A stretch of 15,053 nucleotides of DNA from an uncultured Collinsella sp. (GCA_902494535.1 CABUTO010000045.1:1-15053); one strand, 5' to 3'; numbered from the stretch's first letter, positions 1 to 6,191 are shown. Numbers and translations: made by a program. The notes: generated from the letters alone by a model not told the origin.

Positions 1-81
1 CATTGGAACACGAGGAGGCGCCAGGTTAAACTGAAGGGACTGACCCCGGAGGAGTTCCGGAGACAGTCCCTTGCGGCGTAG
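1..81 (+). CDS. IS3-family transposase, C-terminal fragment (rve integrase core tail)
   Basis: Only the last 26 codons are present, read in frame 1 from base 1 to the TAG at 79-81. They give a tail beginning HWNTRRRQVKLKGLTPEEF. This matches the end of IS3/IS150 OrfB transposases, where a 'YN..R.Q..L.GLTP.EFR' segment follows the DDE catalytic core. The catalytic residues lie upstream of the window. The gene is cut by the window edge, not visibly broken. The terminal inverted repeat begins 14 bases after the stop, as expected for this family. Confidence 0.8.
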   Translation, partial: HWNTRRRQVKLKGLTPEEFRRQSLAA

Positions 82-119
82 TTCTTATTTAAGCCGTCCA
101 AGTTTTGGGGTGCAGTTCA
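1..119 (+). mobile_element. Right end of an IS3-family (IS150-like) insertion sequence
   Basis: The window opens inside an insertion sequence. Bases 1-81 encode the transposase C-terminus. Bases 96-119 read into a terminal inverted repeat whose outer end, ggggtgcagttca, is the complement of the tgaactgcacccc start typical of IS150-group IS3 elements; the end has the expected CA dinucleotide at 118-119. The left end and the target duplication lie outside the window, so completeness and activity cannot be judged. Family assignment is from recognition of the terminus and the transposase tail. Confidence 0.8.
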
Positions 120-705
120 CATTACGTGCGGCGGGGGTTCTTTCGTCCTGCGGAGTGTCCGCGAAGGTTAGCCCTCAGATCCTGCTACGGCTACGTCCTC
201 GGATTGTGTGGGCGGATGACGGATGTGGTTGGTCGGGTATTCCGTCCCCTTCGCTGTTTCGTGGCTTTGCCGCGAAACCTCGCGCCACTTTGGGGATGGA
301 TGGGGGACTTGGCTGTTGCCGCCTTTTCGGAGCCCTTCTTTATTCCTTATGCTGGATGAAAAGCCCCTTGTTTTTGCAGGGGTGCATACTCGACTTATAA
401 GTGCATAGAATCTCGTATAGCGCGAGTAAGATATTGCGCTGTCCGTTTTGTGTTTAGCAGAGATGTAGTTTGCATAATCCGACATAATCCTCGCTTCATT
501 TAAATAAAGTCGCACGTAAATTACGTAGATATGTCTGAGCTGGAGTTCTGTACGCTGAGCGGACAAAAACGACCGTTCACCGTTCCGCTATTTTCAAAAT
601 GAATAAAATGAGCGATAAAGAGAATATAAACCTTAATAAACTCGCGTATCGCACGGACGCGGGTTATTAATGGGTTGTAGGCCTTTTACAGAAAGGATTC
701 CAGCA
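120..705. other. Long intergenic region between the IS end and arcC
   Basis: No convincing gene is seen in these 586 bases; the open frames on both strands are low-complexity readings without a good ribosome site. The left half (120-382) is GC-rich and folded. An outer stem pairs 241-249 with 292-300 (one G-U), an inner hairpin pairs 257-264 with 270-277, and 364-382 forms a CCCCT/AGGGG hairpin that on the minus strand is followed by CTTTT. The right half (383-660) is AT-rich and promoter-like, with direct repeats and a palindrome listed separately. It probably holds the arcC promoter and leader, but no clean -35/-10 pair could be chosen. Confidence 0.6.
473..526 (+). promoter_or_regulatory. 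Candidate regulatory cluster upstream of arcC
   Basis: Two copies of cataatcc lie exactly 10 bases apart (473-480 and 483-490), one helical turn. They are followed by an AT-rich stretch and a perfect palindrome acgtaa-a-ttacgt at 514-526. Either cataat could be a -10 hexamer; the best -35 for the first (ttgtgt, 448-453) has a 19-base spacer, so this is weak. The arrangement suggests operator sites for the arcC promoter. The binding protein is unknown. Confidence 0.3.
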
Positions 706-1668
706 ATGTCTAAGCCTCTTGGCAAGCCCGATCGTATTGTCGTCGCCCTTGGCGGCAACGCCCTCGGCAACAACCCCGTCGAGCAGATCGAGGCCGTGAG
801 CAACACCGCCCATGCCCTCCTCGGCCTCATCGAGCAGGGCAACGAGATCATCATCACCCACGGCAACGGCCCGCAGGTCGGCATGATCCAGAACGCCTTC
901 GCCGCTGCCCACGATGCCATCGGTACCCCCGAGATGCCGCTGCCCGAGTGCGGCGCCATGTCCCAGGGCTACATTGGTTATCACCTGCAGCAGGGCATCG
1001 GCCGCGAGATGCACAAGCGCTATAAGCGTTGGCACGCCGCCACCGTCGTCACCCAGATCGAGTGCGACCCGGATGATCCCGCGTTCAAGAACCCGACCAA
1101 GCCGATCGGCCCCTTCTACATCGAGGAGCAGGCCAAGGAGTTCATGGCCGAGGATCCCTCCAAGGTCTTCGTCGAGGATTCCGGCCGCGGCTGGCGTCGC
1201 GTCGTCGCTTCCCCCGATCCCAAGAAGATCGTCGAGGCTGACTCCATCCTCAACCTGCTCGACAACGAGTTCATCGTCATCGCCTGCGGTGGCGGCGGCA
1301 TTCCCGTCGTCCGCGACTACGAGAACAAGGGCTGCTACAAGGGCGTTCCCGCCGTCATCGACAAGGACCTGGGCGGCGAGCTGCTGGCCGAGGACTGCGA
1401 TGCTGACGTTCTGTTCCTGCTGACCGCCGTTGAGCATGTTGCCATCAACTTTGGCAAGCCCAACCAGGAGGAGCTCGAGGACCTCACCGCCGACGAGGCC
1501 GAGCGCCTGGCCGACGAGGGTCAGTTCGGCAAGGGTTCCATGGAGCCCAAGGTTCGCGCTGCCATCAAGTTCGCCCGTTCCCGCAAGGGCCGCACCTGCA
1601 TCATCGGCGCTCTGGACAAGGCCGCCGAGACCATGGCTGGCCTCTCCGGTACCCGCATTCACGAGTAG
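706..1668 (+). CDS. arcC: Carbamate kinase
   Basis: Catalyses carbamoyl phosphate + ADP to ATP + carbamate, the energy-conserving last step of the arginine deiminase pathway and of agmatine, allantoin or other ureide breakdown; cytosolic. The 320-residue product has the usual family length and the amino-acid kinase fold motifs: ALGGNAL near the N-terminus, THGNGPQVG around residue 51, CGGGGIPV in the middle, then VIDKDLGGE with the conserved lysine, and a C-terminal FGKGSMEPK segment. I chose ATG 706 because gaaagga lies 9 bases upstream and the protein then starts like its relatives; an in-frame ATG at 670 adds 12 unconvincing residues. Third codon positions are almost all C or G, a sign of high expression. 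No arcA or arcB gene is in the window, so the source of carbamoyl phosphate is not shown. A strong terminator follows. Confidence 0.95.
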   Translation: MSKPLGKPDRIVVALGGNALGNNPVEQIEAVSNTAHALLGLIEQGNEIIITHGNGPQVGMIQNAFAAAHDAIGTPEMPLPECGAMSQGYIGYHLQQGIGREMHKRYKRWHAATVVTQIECDPDDPAFKNPTKPIGPFYIEEQAKEFMAEDPSKVFVEDSGRGWRRVVASPDPKKIVEADSILNLLDNEFIVIACGGGGIPVVRDYENKGCYKGVPAVIDKDLGGELLAEDCDADVLFLLTAVEHVAINFGKPNQEELEDLTADEAERLADEGQFGKGSMEPKVRAAIKFARSRKGRTCIIGALDKAAETMAGLSGTRIHE

Positions 1669-1690
1669 TCTCTACTCTGTTGCCTCTCTC

Positions 1691-1714
1691 GTGGGCGCCA
1701 GGTAAAGCGCCCAC
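1691..1714 (+). other. Perfect 8-bp hairpin after arcC
   Basis: gtgggcgc (1691-1698) pairs with gcgcccac (1707-1714) across an 8-base loop. It lies 22 bases after the arcC stop and 20 bases before the main terminator. It lacks a T-tract, so it may protect the 3' end of the mRNA or be a pause element. Confidence 0.5.
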
Positions 1715-1733
1715 AAACTAGCCTCTCTTCATG

Positions 1734-1767
1734 AGCCCCGCAGTCCGCTCCGACTGCGGGGCTTTTG
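1734..1767 (+). terminator. Rho-independent terminator of arcC
   Basis: agccccgcagtc (1734-1745) and gactgcggggct (1752-1763) form a perfect 12-bp GC-rich stem with a 6-base loop, followed by TTTT. Confidence 0.9.
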
Positions 1768-1775
1768 CTATTCAC

Positions 1776-1860
1776 CTAGTCATTGGGGACGTTCTTAAAT
1801 GACTAGTCAAACAAGAGCGTCCCCAATGACCACTCATTTAAGTCTGTCCCCAATGACTAG
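1776..1860. repeat. REP-like palindromic repeat element (tccccaatgac type)
   Basis: The 85-base element has three related arms. gtcattggggacgttctt (1779-1796) pairs with aagagcgtccccaatgac (1813-1830) over 18 positions with one G-U pair. The 16-base loop carries the palindrome tgactagtca. A third copy, gtccccaatgactag (1846-1860), is the perfect complement of the left end ctagtcattggggac (1776-1790). Such ggggac/gtccc palindromes, which I recognise as recurrent in Coriobacteria intergenic DNA, resemble REP elements mobilised by Y1 (RAYT) transposases; that link is inference. The right arm contains the stop codon of the convergent peptidase gene. Confidence 0.75.
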
Positions 1861-2858
1861 TAGTAGGCCCACATGGCTTCGACTTCGTTGAGGACCTCTA
1901 CGACGCCCCAGCGGCGGGCGCTGCGGCTGGCCGAGTTGGGGTCGTAGACGCCAATCTGGTTGGCATCGTCGATGCCGTAGAGCACGATGTAGTGGCCTAC
2001 GTTGGTAAACGTACCGGGGCGCACTGCGGCGATGACGGGCGCACCCGAGCGAAGTGCTTGGGCAATCGATTCACGATCGTTATAGAGCTGTGTTCCGTTG
2101 AGCCCCAGCTGCCACGCACCGCCTGTCATAAACGACCATTCGGTGGCACCGGTGGGGGCGTAGTTGCCGGCTTCGGCCAGTGCGCATATATCGACCGGCG
2201 TCTTATCGGTATGGCCGGTCTTAAAGATATAGACCATGGTGAGGCAGGTAGGACCGCAAGCGTTTTCGCGAATAGTGCCGCCGGCATAGGGCAGCTCCGA
2301 CCATGCGGGGTCAATTTGGTAGATGTGGGGCATGACACCGGCCTGCCATTGCGAGCGTGGGGTCGAGAACGCAAAGGAGTAACCGGGCGCGACGGGAGCT
2401 TTAAGCAGCTTGTCCTCGGCAGTGGGCTCAAGACCGGCTGATCCGTGGGAGATACAGGATCCCAAAAACACAAAGACGAGGCAGGCGGCGATGGAGCAAA
2501 GCGCAAGGCGTAGACGGCGGGCCGGAAGCGCGTGGCTTGTGGTGTGCGACGCGGGGTGAGGGACGGAATTGCCGCGATCGCGTTGAGGTCGCGAAAAGGT
2601 GCGCTTGACGTAGTAGTCGGTCTTACGGCGATCGTAGCGGCGTGGCTGCGATGTGTCGGTCTGGCGTTGACGTGTGCTCGTACTCACGCGGTCTGACTGC
2701 TGCACGGTACGGCTTTGCCGCCGCGAAGAAGCCCCGGGCTGCTCTTGGGGGCGCTGCGGGTTGTCGTTGTCGGAGGTGCTTCTGGGCGTTGGCGTGGTGC
2801 GGCCGGCAAGGCGCACGCTTTGTGGCCGTTGGTCGCCGTCATTGTATCCGTATGCCAT
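1857..2858 (-). CDS. Membrane-anchored C39-like (papain-fold) cysteine peptidase
   Basis: The 333-residue product has three parts: an N-terminal tail of about 115 residues rich in Arg, Gln, Ser, Thr and Pro (probably disordered and cytoplasmic), a hydrophobic segment at about 116-135, and a C-terminal C39-like domain (about 175-333). The domain shows the peptidase_C39_2 pattern: a QIDPAWS opening, catalytic Cys201 in NACGPTC, His289 in VGHYIVLYG, and Asp306/Asn308 in VYDPNS. It should sit outside the membrane and may cleave peptides or wall-linked substrates; the substrate is unknown. The hydrophobic segment ends in LGSC, a poor lipobox, but the long cytoplasmic tail favours a TM anchor. ATG 2858 is preferred, with aagg 8 bases upstream; an in-frame GTG at 2867 abuts that site. 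It converges on arcC, and its stop lies in a repeat. Confidence 0.8.
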   Translation of the reverse strand: MAYGYNDGDQRPQSVRLAGRTTPTPRSTSDNDNPQRPQEQPGASSRRQSRTVQQSDRVSTSTRQRQTDTSQPRRYDRRKTDYYVKRTFSRPQRDRGNSVPHPASHTTSHALPARRLRLALCSIAACLVFVFLGSCISHGSAGLEPTAEDKLLKAPVAPGYSFAFSTPRSQWQAGVMPHIYQIDPAWSELPYAGGTIRENACGPTCLTMVYIFKTGHTDKTPVDICALAEAGNYAPTGATEWSFMTGGAWQLGLNGTQLYNDRESIAQALRSGAPVIAAVRPGTFTNVGHYIVLYGIDDANQIGVYDPNSASRSARRWGVVEVLNEVEAMWAYY

Positions 2859-2978
2859 TCGAATCACCTTGCCTCATGTGTAACTTGTCTATCCTACATA
2901 AAAAGATGCACGACACATGGGCATGTGCGCCAAAAGCCTGACAAATGGTATGAACGTTGCCGCGCCGAGCGCCAAGCG

Positions 2979-3137
2979 TCACGGTAACAGGTATTCAAAA
3001 GCAGACAAGATGAAAGCGCCCAAGACGAATGACGTCTCCCGCCGTTCGTCCCAAAAACGGTGCCGCTCGTTTTGCAGTTCTGCCTTCGGTCGAGCTGCGA
3101 GCGGCGCTGCTGCGCCAAGGCCGTATCTTAAAGCCAT
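2979..3137 (-). CDS. Possible small protein with a C-terminal hydrophobic tail (doubtful)
   Basis: This 52-residue frame starts MALRYGLGAAAP, has a charged middle (RHRFWDERRE) and ends in a hydrophobic stretch (TSFVLGAFILSAFEYLL) that could be a single tail anchor. Against it: no ribosome-binding site precedes the ATG on the minus strand, the frame extends open far upstream as antisense to the permease, and I do not recognise the protein. It is recorded because the amino-acid pattern looks more protein-like than the other frames in this gap. Function unknown. Confidence 0.15.
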   Translation of the reverse strand: MALRYGLGAAAPLAARPKAELQNERHRFWDERRETSFVLGAFILSAFEYLLP

Positions 3138-3148
3138 GGAATAAAAGC

Positions 3149-3192
3149 GCGCGGCAAAACGGACCGCGCAAGGGGTGACGCCAAGGGCGTCA
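3149..3192 (+). promoter_or_regulatory. Tandem hairpins in the permease leader
   Basis: gcgcgg (3149-3154) pairs with ccgcgc (3164-3169). Seven bases later tgacgcc (3176-3182) pairs perfectly with ggcgtca (3186-3192) across a three-base loop. The second hairpin ends a few bases before the aaaggagggg ribosome site of the permease, where a stable stem could affect initiation or protect the 5' end. No T-tract follows, so neither is a terminator. Confidence 0.45.
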
Positions 3193-3212
3193 AACAGGAA
3201 AGGAGGGGAACA

Positions 3213-4664
3213 ATGGCGGACAAGAACGCAGAAGTTGCAGTCGAGGATAACGGCGGCATGAAGAAAACGCTCTCGCTCTGGAACTTCTTCACCATCGGCT
3301 TTGGTGCCATCATCGGTACCGGTTGGGTTCTGCAGGTCGGCGACTGGATGGTCGTGGGCGGCGGTCCCGTTCCCGCTATGATCGCATTCCTCTTGGGTGC
3401 AATCTTCCTCGTGCCCGTCGGAGCTGTTTTCGGTGAGCTCACGGCTGCTATCCCCATCTCGGGCGGCATCGTCGAGTATGTCGATCGTAGCTTTGGCCGT
3501 ACGCTGAGCTATATCACCGGATGGCTTTTGGCCCTGGGCAACGGCATCCTGTGCCCGTGGGAGGCCATCGCCATCTCGACCCTCGTGTCCGAGATGTTCG
3601 GCAGCCTGCCCGGCCTTGAGTGGCTGCGCGCCGTCAAGCTCTACACCATCCTGGGCGCTGACGTTTACCTGTTCCCGACGCTGATCGCGCTCGGCTTTGC
3701 AGCCTACGTCATCTTCCTCAATTTCCGCGGTGCCAGCTCGGCCGCCAAGCTCCAAGCCTTCCTGACCAAGGCCCTGCTCTGTGGCATGCTGCTCGCCATG
3801 GGCGTCTCGCTGTTCACCGGTTCGCCGAACAACGCCATGCCTGTGTTCTCCCAGGTCGCCGGCGCTGGCGGCGGTAAGGCCGCCACCGAGGGCACCAGCC
3901 TGTTCGCCGGTATCGTGTCGGTCCTGGTTCTGACTCCGTTCTTCTACGCCGGTTTCGACACCATTCCTCAGCAGGCTGAGGAAGCAGCCGAGGGCCTCAA
4001 CTGGAACAAGTTCGGCAAGATCATCTCCCTGGCCCTGCTGGCCGCCGGCGGCTTCTACATGGTCTGCATCTACTCGTTCGGCACCATCCTCGACTGGCAT
4101 GAGTTTGTTAAGAGCCCGGTTCCCGCGCTTGCCTGCCTCAAGGGCATCAACATGCTCCTGTACCTGGCCATGCTCGTCATCGCCACGCTTGGACCCATGG
4201 GCCCGATGAACTCCTTCTACGGCGCCACGAGCCGCATCATGCTCGCCATGGGCCGCAAGGGCCAGCTGCCCGAGCAGTTCGCCGAGGTCGACCCCAAGTC
4301 CGGCGCTCCCAAGCTTGCCTGCGTCGTTCTGGGCGTCATCACCGTCGTCGGTCCGTTCCTGGGCAAGAACATGCTCATCCCTCTGACCAACGTGTCGGCT
4401 CTCGCCTTCATCTTCTCCTGCGGCATGGTCGCCCTCGCTTGCCTGCGCATGCGCTTCACCGAGCCCGACCTGCCTCGTCCCTACGAGGTGCCCGGCGGCA
4501 AGTTTGGCATCGGCCTCGCTATCGCTGCCTGTGCCATCATCATCGGCCTGCTCGTGATCCCGTTCTCTCCCGCCTCCCTCAACATGGTGGAGTGGAGCAT
4601 CGTGATCGGCTGGTTGGCTATTGGCCTGGCCCTCATGGCTTTCACCAATTCCCGCAAAAAGTAA
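3213..4664 (+). CDS. APC-superfamily amino-acid permease
   Basis: Predicted integral membrane transporter of 483 residues, the usual size for the amino acid-polyamine-organocation superfamily, with about 12 hydrophobic segments. TM1 carries the substrate-binding unwound-helix motif GFGAIIGTGW near residue 30. Family-typical features follow: a conserved EL.AAIP.SGG segment in TM2, an FFYAGFDTIPQQAEE segment (about 245-260) matching the APC 'F.G.d....aeE' motif, and a GPMNSFYGATSR.M.AMGR.G.LP loop. The substrate cannot be read from sequence. The start is firm: aaaggagggg lies just upstream. Codon use is strongly biased to C/G third positions, like arcC and the amidohydrolase, suggesting high expression. 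The amidohydrolase follows 131 bases downstream with no T-tract terminator between, so the two probably form an operon in which the permease imports the hydrolase substrate (inference). Confidence 0.9.
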   Translation: MADKNAEVAVEDNGGMKKTLSLWNFFTIGFGAIIGTGWVLQVGDWMVVGGGPVPAMIAFLLGAIFLVPVGAVFGELTAAIPISGGIVEYVDRSFGRTLSYITGWLLALGNGILCPWEAIAISTLVSEMFGSLPGLEWLRAVKLYTILGADVYLFPTLIALGFAAYVIFLNFRGASSAAKLQAFLTKALLCGMLLAMGVSLFTGSPNNAMPVFSQVAGAGGGKAATEGTSLFAGIVSVLVLTPFFYAGFDTIPQQAEEAAEGLNWNKFGKIISLALLAAGGFYMVCIYSFGTILDWHEFVKSPVPALACLKGINMLLYLAMLVIATLGPMGPMNSFYGATSRIMLAMGRKGQLPEQFAEVDPKSGAPKLACVVLGVITVVGPFLGKNMLIPLTNVSALAFIFSCGMVALACLRMRFTEPDLPRPYEVPGGKFGIGLAIAACAIIIGLLVIPFSPASLNMVEWSIVIGWLAIGLALMAFTNSRKK

Positions 4665-4670
4665 CGCCGA

Positions 4671-4722
4671 GCCGGGGCGGACCAGGTGCGCGGGACCCTC
4701 TCTTCCGCGCACCGAACCCGGC
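4671..4722 (+). other. Large intercistronic stem-loop between permease and amidohydrolase
   Basis: gccggg (4671-4676) pairs with cccggc (4717-4722) around an inner perfect 9-bp stem, ggtgcgcgg (4685-4693) with ccgcgcacc (4705-4713), loop 11 bases. No T-run follows, so it looks like an mRNA-stabilising or processing element inside an operon. A second, weaker stem (gaggcc 4742-4747 / ggcctc 4760-4765) follows. Confidence 0.6.
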
Positions 4723-4773
4723 ATCACTTGGGTAGCTTTGTGAGGCCTTAACCCAACGCGGCCTCGCCCACTA

Positions 4774-4785
4774 TATGGATCCATA
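4774..4785. promoter_or_regulatory. 12-base perfect palindrome at the amidohydrolase ribosome site
   Basis: tatggatccata is a perfect palindrome whose last base is the first of the aaggagg Shine-Dalgarno of the amidohydrolase (4785-4791). It could be an operator or a small translational hairpin; it could also be chance. Confidence 0.3.
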
Positions 4786-4795
4786 AGGAGGAACC

Positions 4796-6073
4796 ATGTC
4801 CACTAAGTATGCAATCGTTGGCGGCAAGCTCATCGACGGTACCGGTGCCGAGCCGGTCGAGAACTCCCTCGTTCTCGTCGACGACAACGGCAAGATCGAG
4901 TACGCCGGCGCCATGCAGGACCTTCCCGAGGGCGTTGAGGTCATCGACGCCGCCGGCAAGACCGTCTTTCCCGGCCTGATCGACACCCACCTGCACTTCT
5001 CGGGCAACTTGACCGACGATGACACCGACTGGGTCATGCAGCCGCTCCTCGAGAAGCAGGCCGTCGCCGTCAAGCAGGCCTACGACTGCCTCACCCACGG
5101 CCTCACCACCGTCTGCGAGATCGGCCGCTTTGGTATCCAGATCCGTGACTGCATCGACAAGGGCGTCTTCAAGGGCCCGCGCGTTCTGGCCACCGGCCTT
5201 GGCTTCTGCCGCGTTGCCGGCCACGGCGACTCCCACCACTGCAGCCAGGAGCTCAACAAGGAATCGCACCCCTGGGGCGATCAGGTCGACGGTCCTTGGG
5301 ATCTGCGCAAGGCCGTCCGTCGTCGCCTGCGCGAGAACCCCGATGCCATCAAGATCTGGGCTACCGGTGGCGGCATCTGGCGCTGGGACTCCGGCCGCGA
5401 CCAGCACTACTGCTCCGAGGAGATTCAGGCCGTGGTCGAAGAGGCCAAGATGGTCGGCATCCCCGTGTGGAGCCACTGCTACAACAACCACGCCGCTGCC
5501 TACGATTCCGTTCGCTTTGGCTGCGAGCAGTTGATTCACGGCTTCGATATCGATGAGCGCACCATGGACCTCATGGCCGAGCAGGGCACCTTCTTCACTC
5601 CGACGATCGCCTTCCTGCCCACCTGGTACGCCACCTATCCGCCCGTCTACGTTCCCGAGCTGCACGACAAGTACGAGGGCACCCTGGTCGAGAAGGAGCT
5701 GCAGCGCAACTACGACTGCCTGCGCGAGGCCAAGAAGCGCGGCGTCGTCATGACGATCGGCTCCGACTCCTTCTCCTTCGTCACCCCGTATGGCACCTGC
5801 TCCATCGAGGAGATGTACGAGTTCGTCGACAAGATCGGCTTCACCCCGGTCGAGACCATCACCTGTGCAACCCTCAACGGTGCCAAGATGTGCCACATCG
5901 AGGACGAGACCGGTTCCATCGAGGCCGGCAAGTGCGCCGACCTGCTGGTCGTCAACGGTGACGTCGCTGCCGACATCCACGTGCTCAACACCGACAACAT
6001 GGACGTCATCATGAAGGACGGCTGGATTGTCGAGGCCGGCACCTTCGGCGAGGCAAACAAGTACAGCGCCTAA
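4796..6073 (+). CDS. Imidazolonepropionase-like amidohydrolase
   Basis: A metal-dependent hydrolase of the amidohydrolase superfamily, 425 residues, cytosolic (no signal peptide). The composite beta-sandwich is formed by the N-terminus and by the C-terminal DLLVVNGD region. The barrel shows the full ligand set: HLH at 65-67, Lys186 in IKIWATGG (the likely carboxylated lysine), His227 in VWSHCYNN, His248 in LIHGFDID and Asp324 in IGSDSFSF. This pattern fits the imidazolonepropionase/Xaa-Pro dipeptidase-like group (Sgx9260-type), whose members cleave N-acyl or dipeptide bonds, so the exact substrate is open. The start is firm (aaggagg, 4-base spacing). It follows the permease, probably in one operon, and a hairpin terminator lies 58 bases after its stop. 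Codon use is highly biased, like the permease. Confidence 0.88.
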   Translation: MSTKYAIVGGKLIDGTGAEPVENSLVLVDDNGKIEYAGAMQDLPEGVEVIDAAGKTVFPGLIDTHLHFSGNLTDDDTDWVMQPLLEKQAVAVKQAYDCLTHGLTTVCEIGRFGIQIRDCIDKGVFKGPRVLATGLGFCRVAGHGDSHHCSQELNKESHPWGDQVDGPWDLRKAVRRRLRENPDAIKIWATGGGIWRWDSGRDQHYCSEEIQAVVEEAKMVGIPVWSHCYNNHAAAYDSVRFGCEQLIHGFDIDERTMDLMAEQGTFFTPTIAFLPTWYATYPPVYVPELHDKYEGTLVEKELQRNYDCLREAKKRGVVMTIGSDSFSFVTPYGTCSIEEMYEFVDKIGFTPVETITCATLNGAKMCHIEDETGSIEAGKCADLLVVNGDVAADIHVLNTDNMDVIMKDGWIVEAGTFGEANKYSA

Positions 6074-6076
6074 GCT

Positions 6077-6085
6077 ACCGTTCAT
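6077..6085 (+). promoter_or_regulatory. Candidate LytTR-type binding half-site
   Basis: accgttcat matches the published LytTR 9-base consensus [TA][AC][CA]GTTN[AG][TG] at all positions and lies upstream of the first LytS/LytTR pair. A match is expected about once per 2 kb per strand by chance and no clean second half-site lies at the usual 20-22-base spacing, so confidence is low. Confidence 0.2.
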
Positions 6086-6115
6086 CGATGGCTTGATGTA
6101 AAACACAGTATTTGA

Positions 6116-6128
6116 TTGCATAATGCAA
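6116..6128. promoter_or_regulatory. 13-base palindrome ttgcat-a-atgcaa upstream of kinase 1
   Basis: A perfect palindrome between the amidohydrolase stop and the first kinase. It shares the nine-mer ttgcataat with the arcC upstream region (470-478). cataat could serve as a -10 for the kinase, but the best -35 (ttgatg, 6093-6098) is 20 bases away. An operator role is inference. Confidence 0.3.
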
Positions 6129-6130
6129 TG

Positions 6131-6158
6131 GAGAGGGTCGCTTGCGGCCCTCTTTATT
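6131..6158 (+). terminator. Terminator after the amidohydrolase, in the kinase-1 leader
   Basis: agaggg (6132-6137) pairs with ccctct (6148-6153) across a 10-base loop, followed by TTATT. The stem is modest and the T-tract imperfect. It overlaps the upstream in-frame start candidates of the kinase, which argues that translation begins later, at 6186-6192. Confidence 0.55.
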
Positions 6159-6191
6159 GCTATGGGGTGCGTCAGTAAGAAGGAGATGACG

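Larger units (their letters stand above)
2859..3212. other. Divergent intergenic region and permease leader
   Basis: This 354-base region separates the minus-strand peptidase start from the plus-strand permease start, so promoters for both should be here. No clear -35/-10 pair was found. Its right end (3149-3192) holds two tandem hairpins, listed separately. The middle carries a 52-codon minus-strand frame (2979-3137) with a hydrophobic C-terminus, treated as a low-confidence candidate. Confidence 0.5.

Noticed and set aside
71..400. Plus-strand open frames overlapping the IS end
   Set aside because: They run across the IS terminal repeat and folded DNA, lack ribosome sites and give Cys/Arg-rich nonsense.
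168..566. 132-codon minus-strand open frame after the IS
   Set aside because: No ribosome site, odd composition and no recognisable domain; the region is better explained as non-coding folded DNA.
667..1662. 331-codon minus-strand open frame opposite arcC
   Set aside because: Leu/Val/Asp/Gly-rich antisense shadow of the carbamate kinase gene, no motif.
1776..1860. CRISPR-like repeat
   Set aside because: Only three related arms in inverted orientation and no spacer periodicity; it fits a REP-like palindrome.
2979..4784. 601-codon minus-strand open frame opposite the permease
   Set aside because: It is an antisense shadow created by the strong C/G third-position bias of the permease; the product is low-complexity (Asp/Glu/Gly/His/Gln-rich) with no domain.
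6123..6191. Longer N-terminus for kinase 1 from ATG 6123 or 6162
   Set aside because: These starts lack a ribosome site, and the sequence from 6131 to 6158 forms a terminator-like hairpin; aaggag at 6180-6185 supports GTG 6192.
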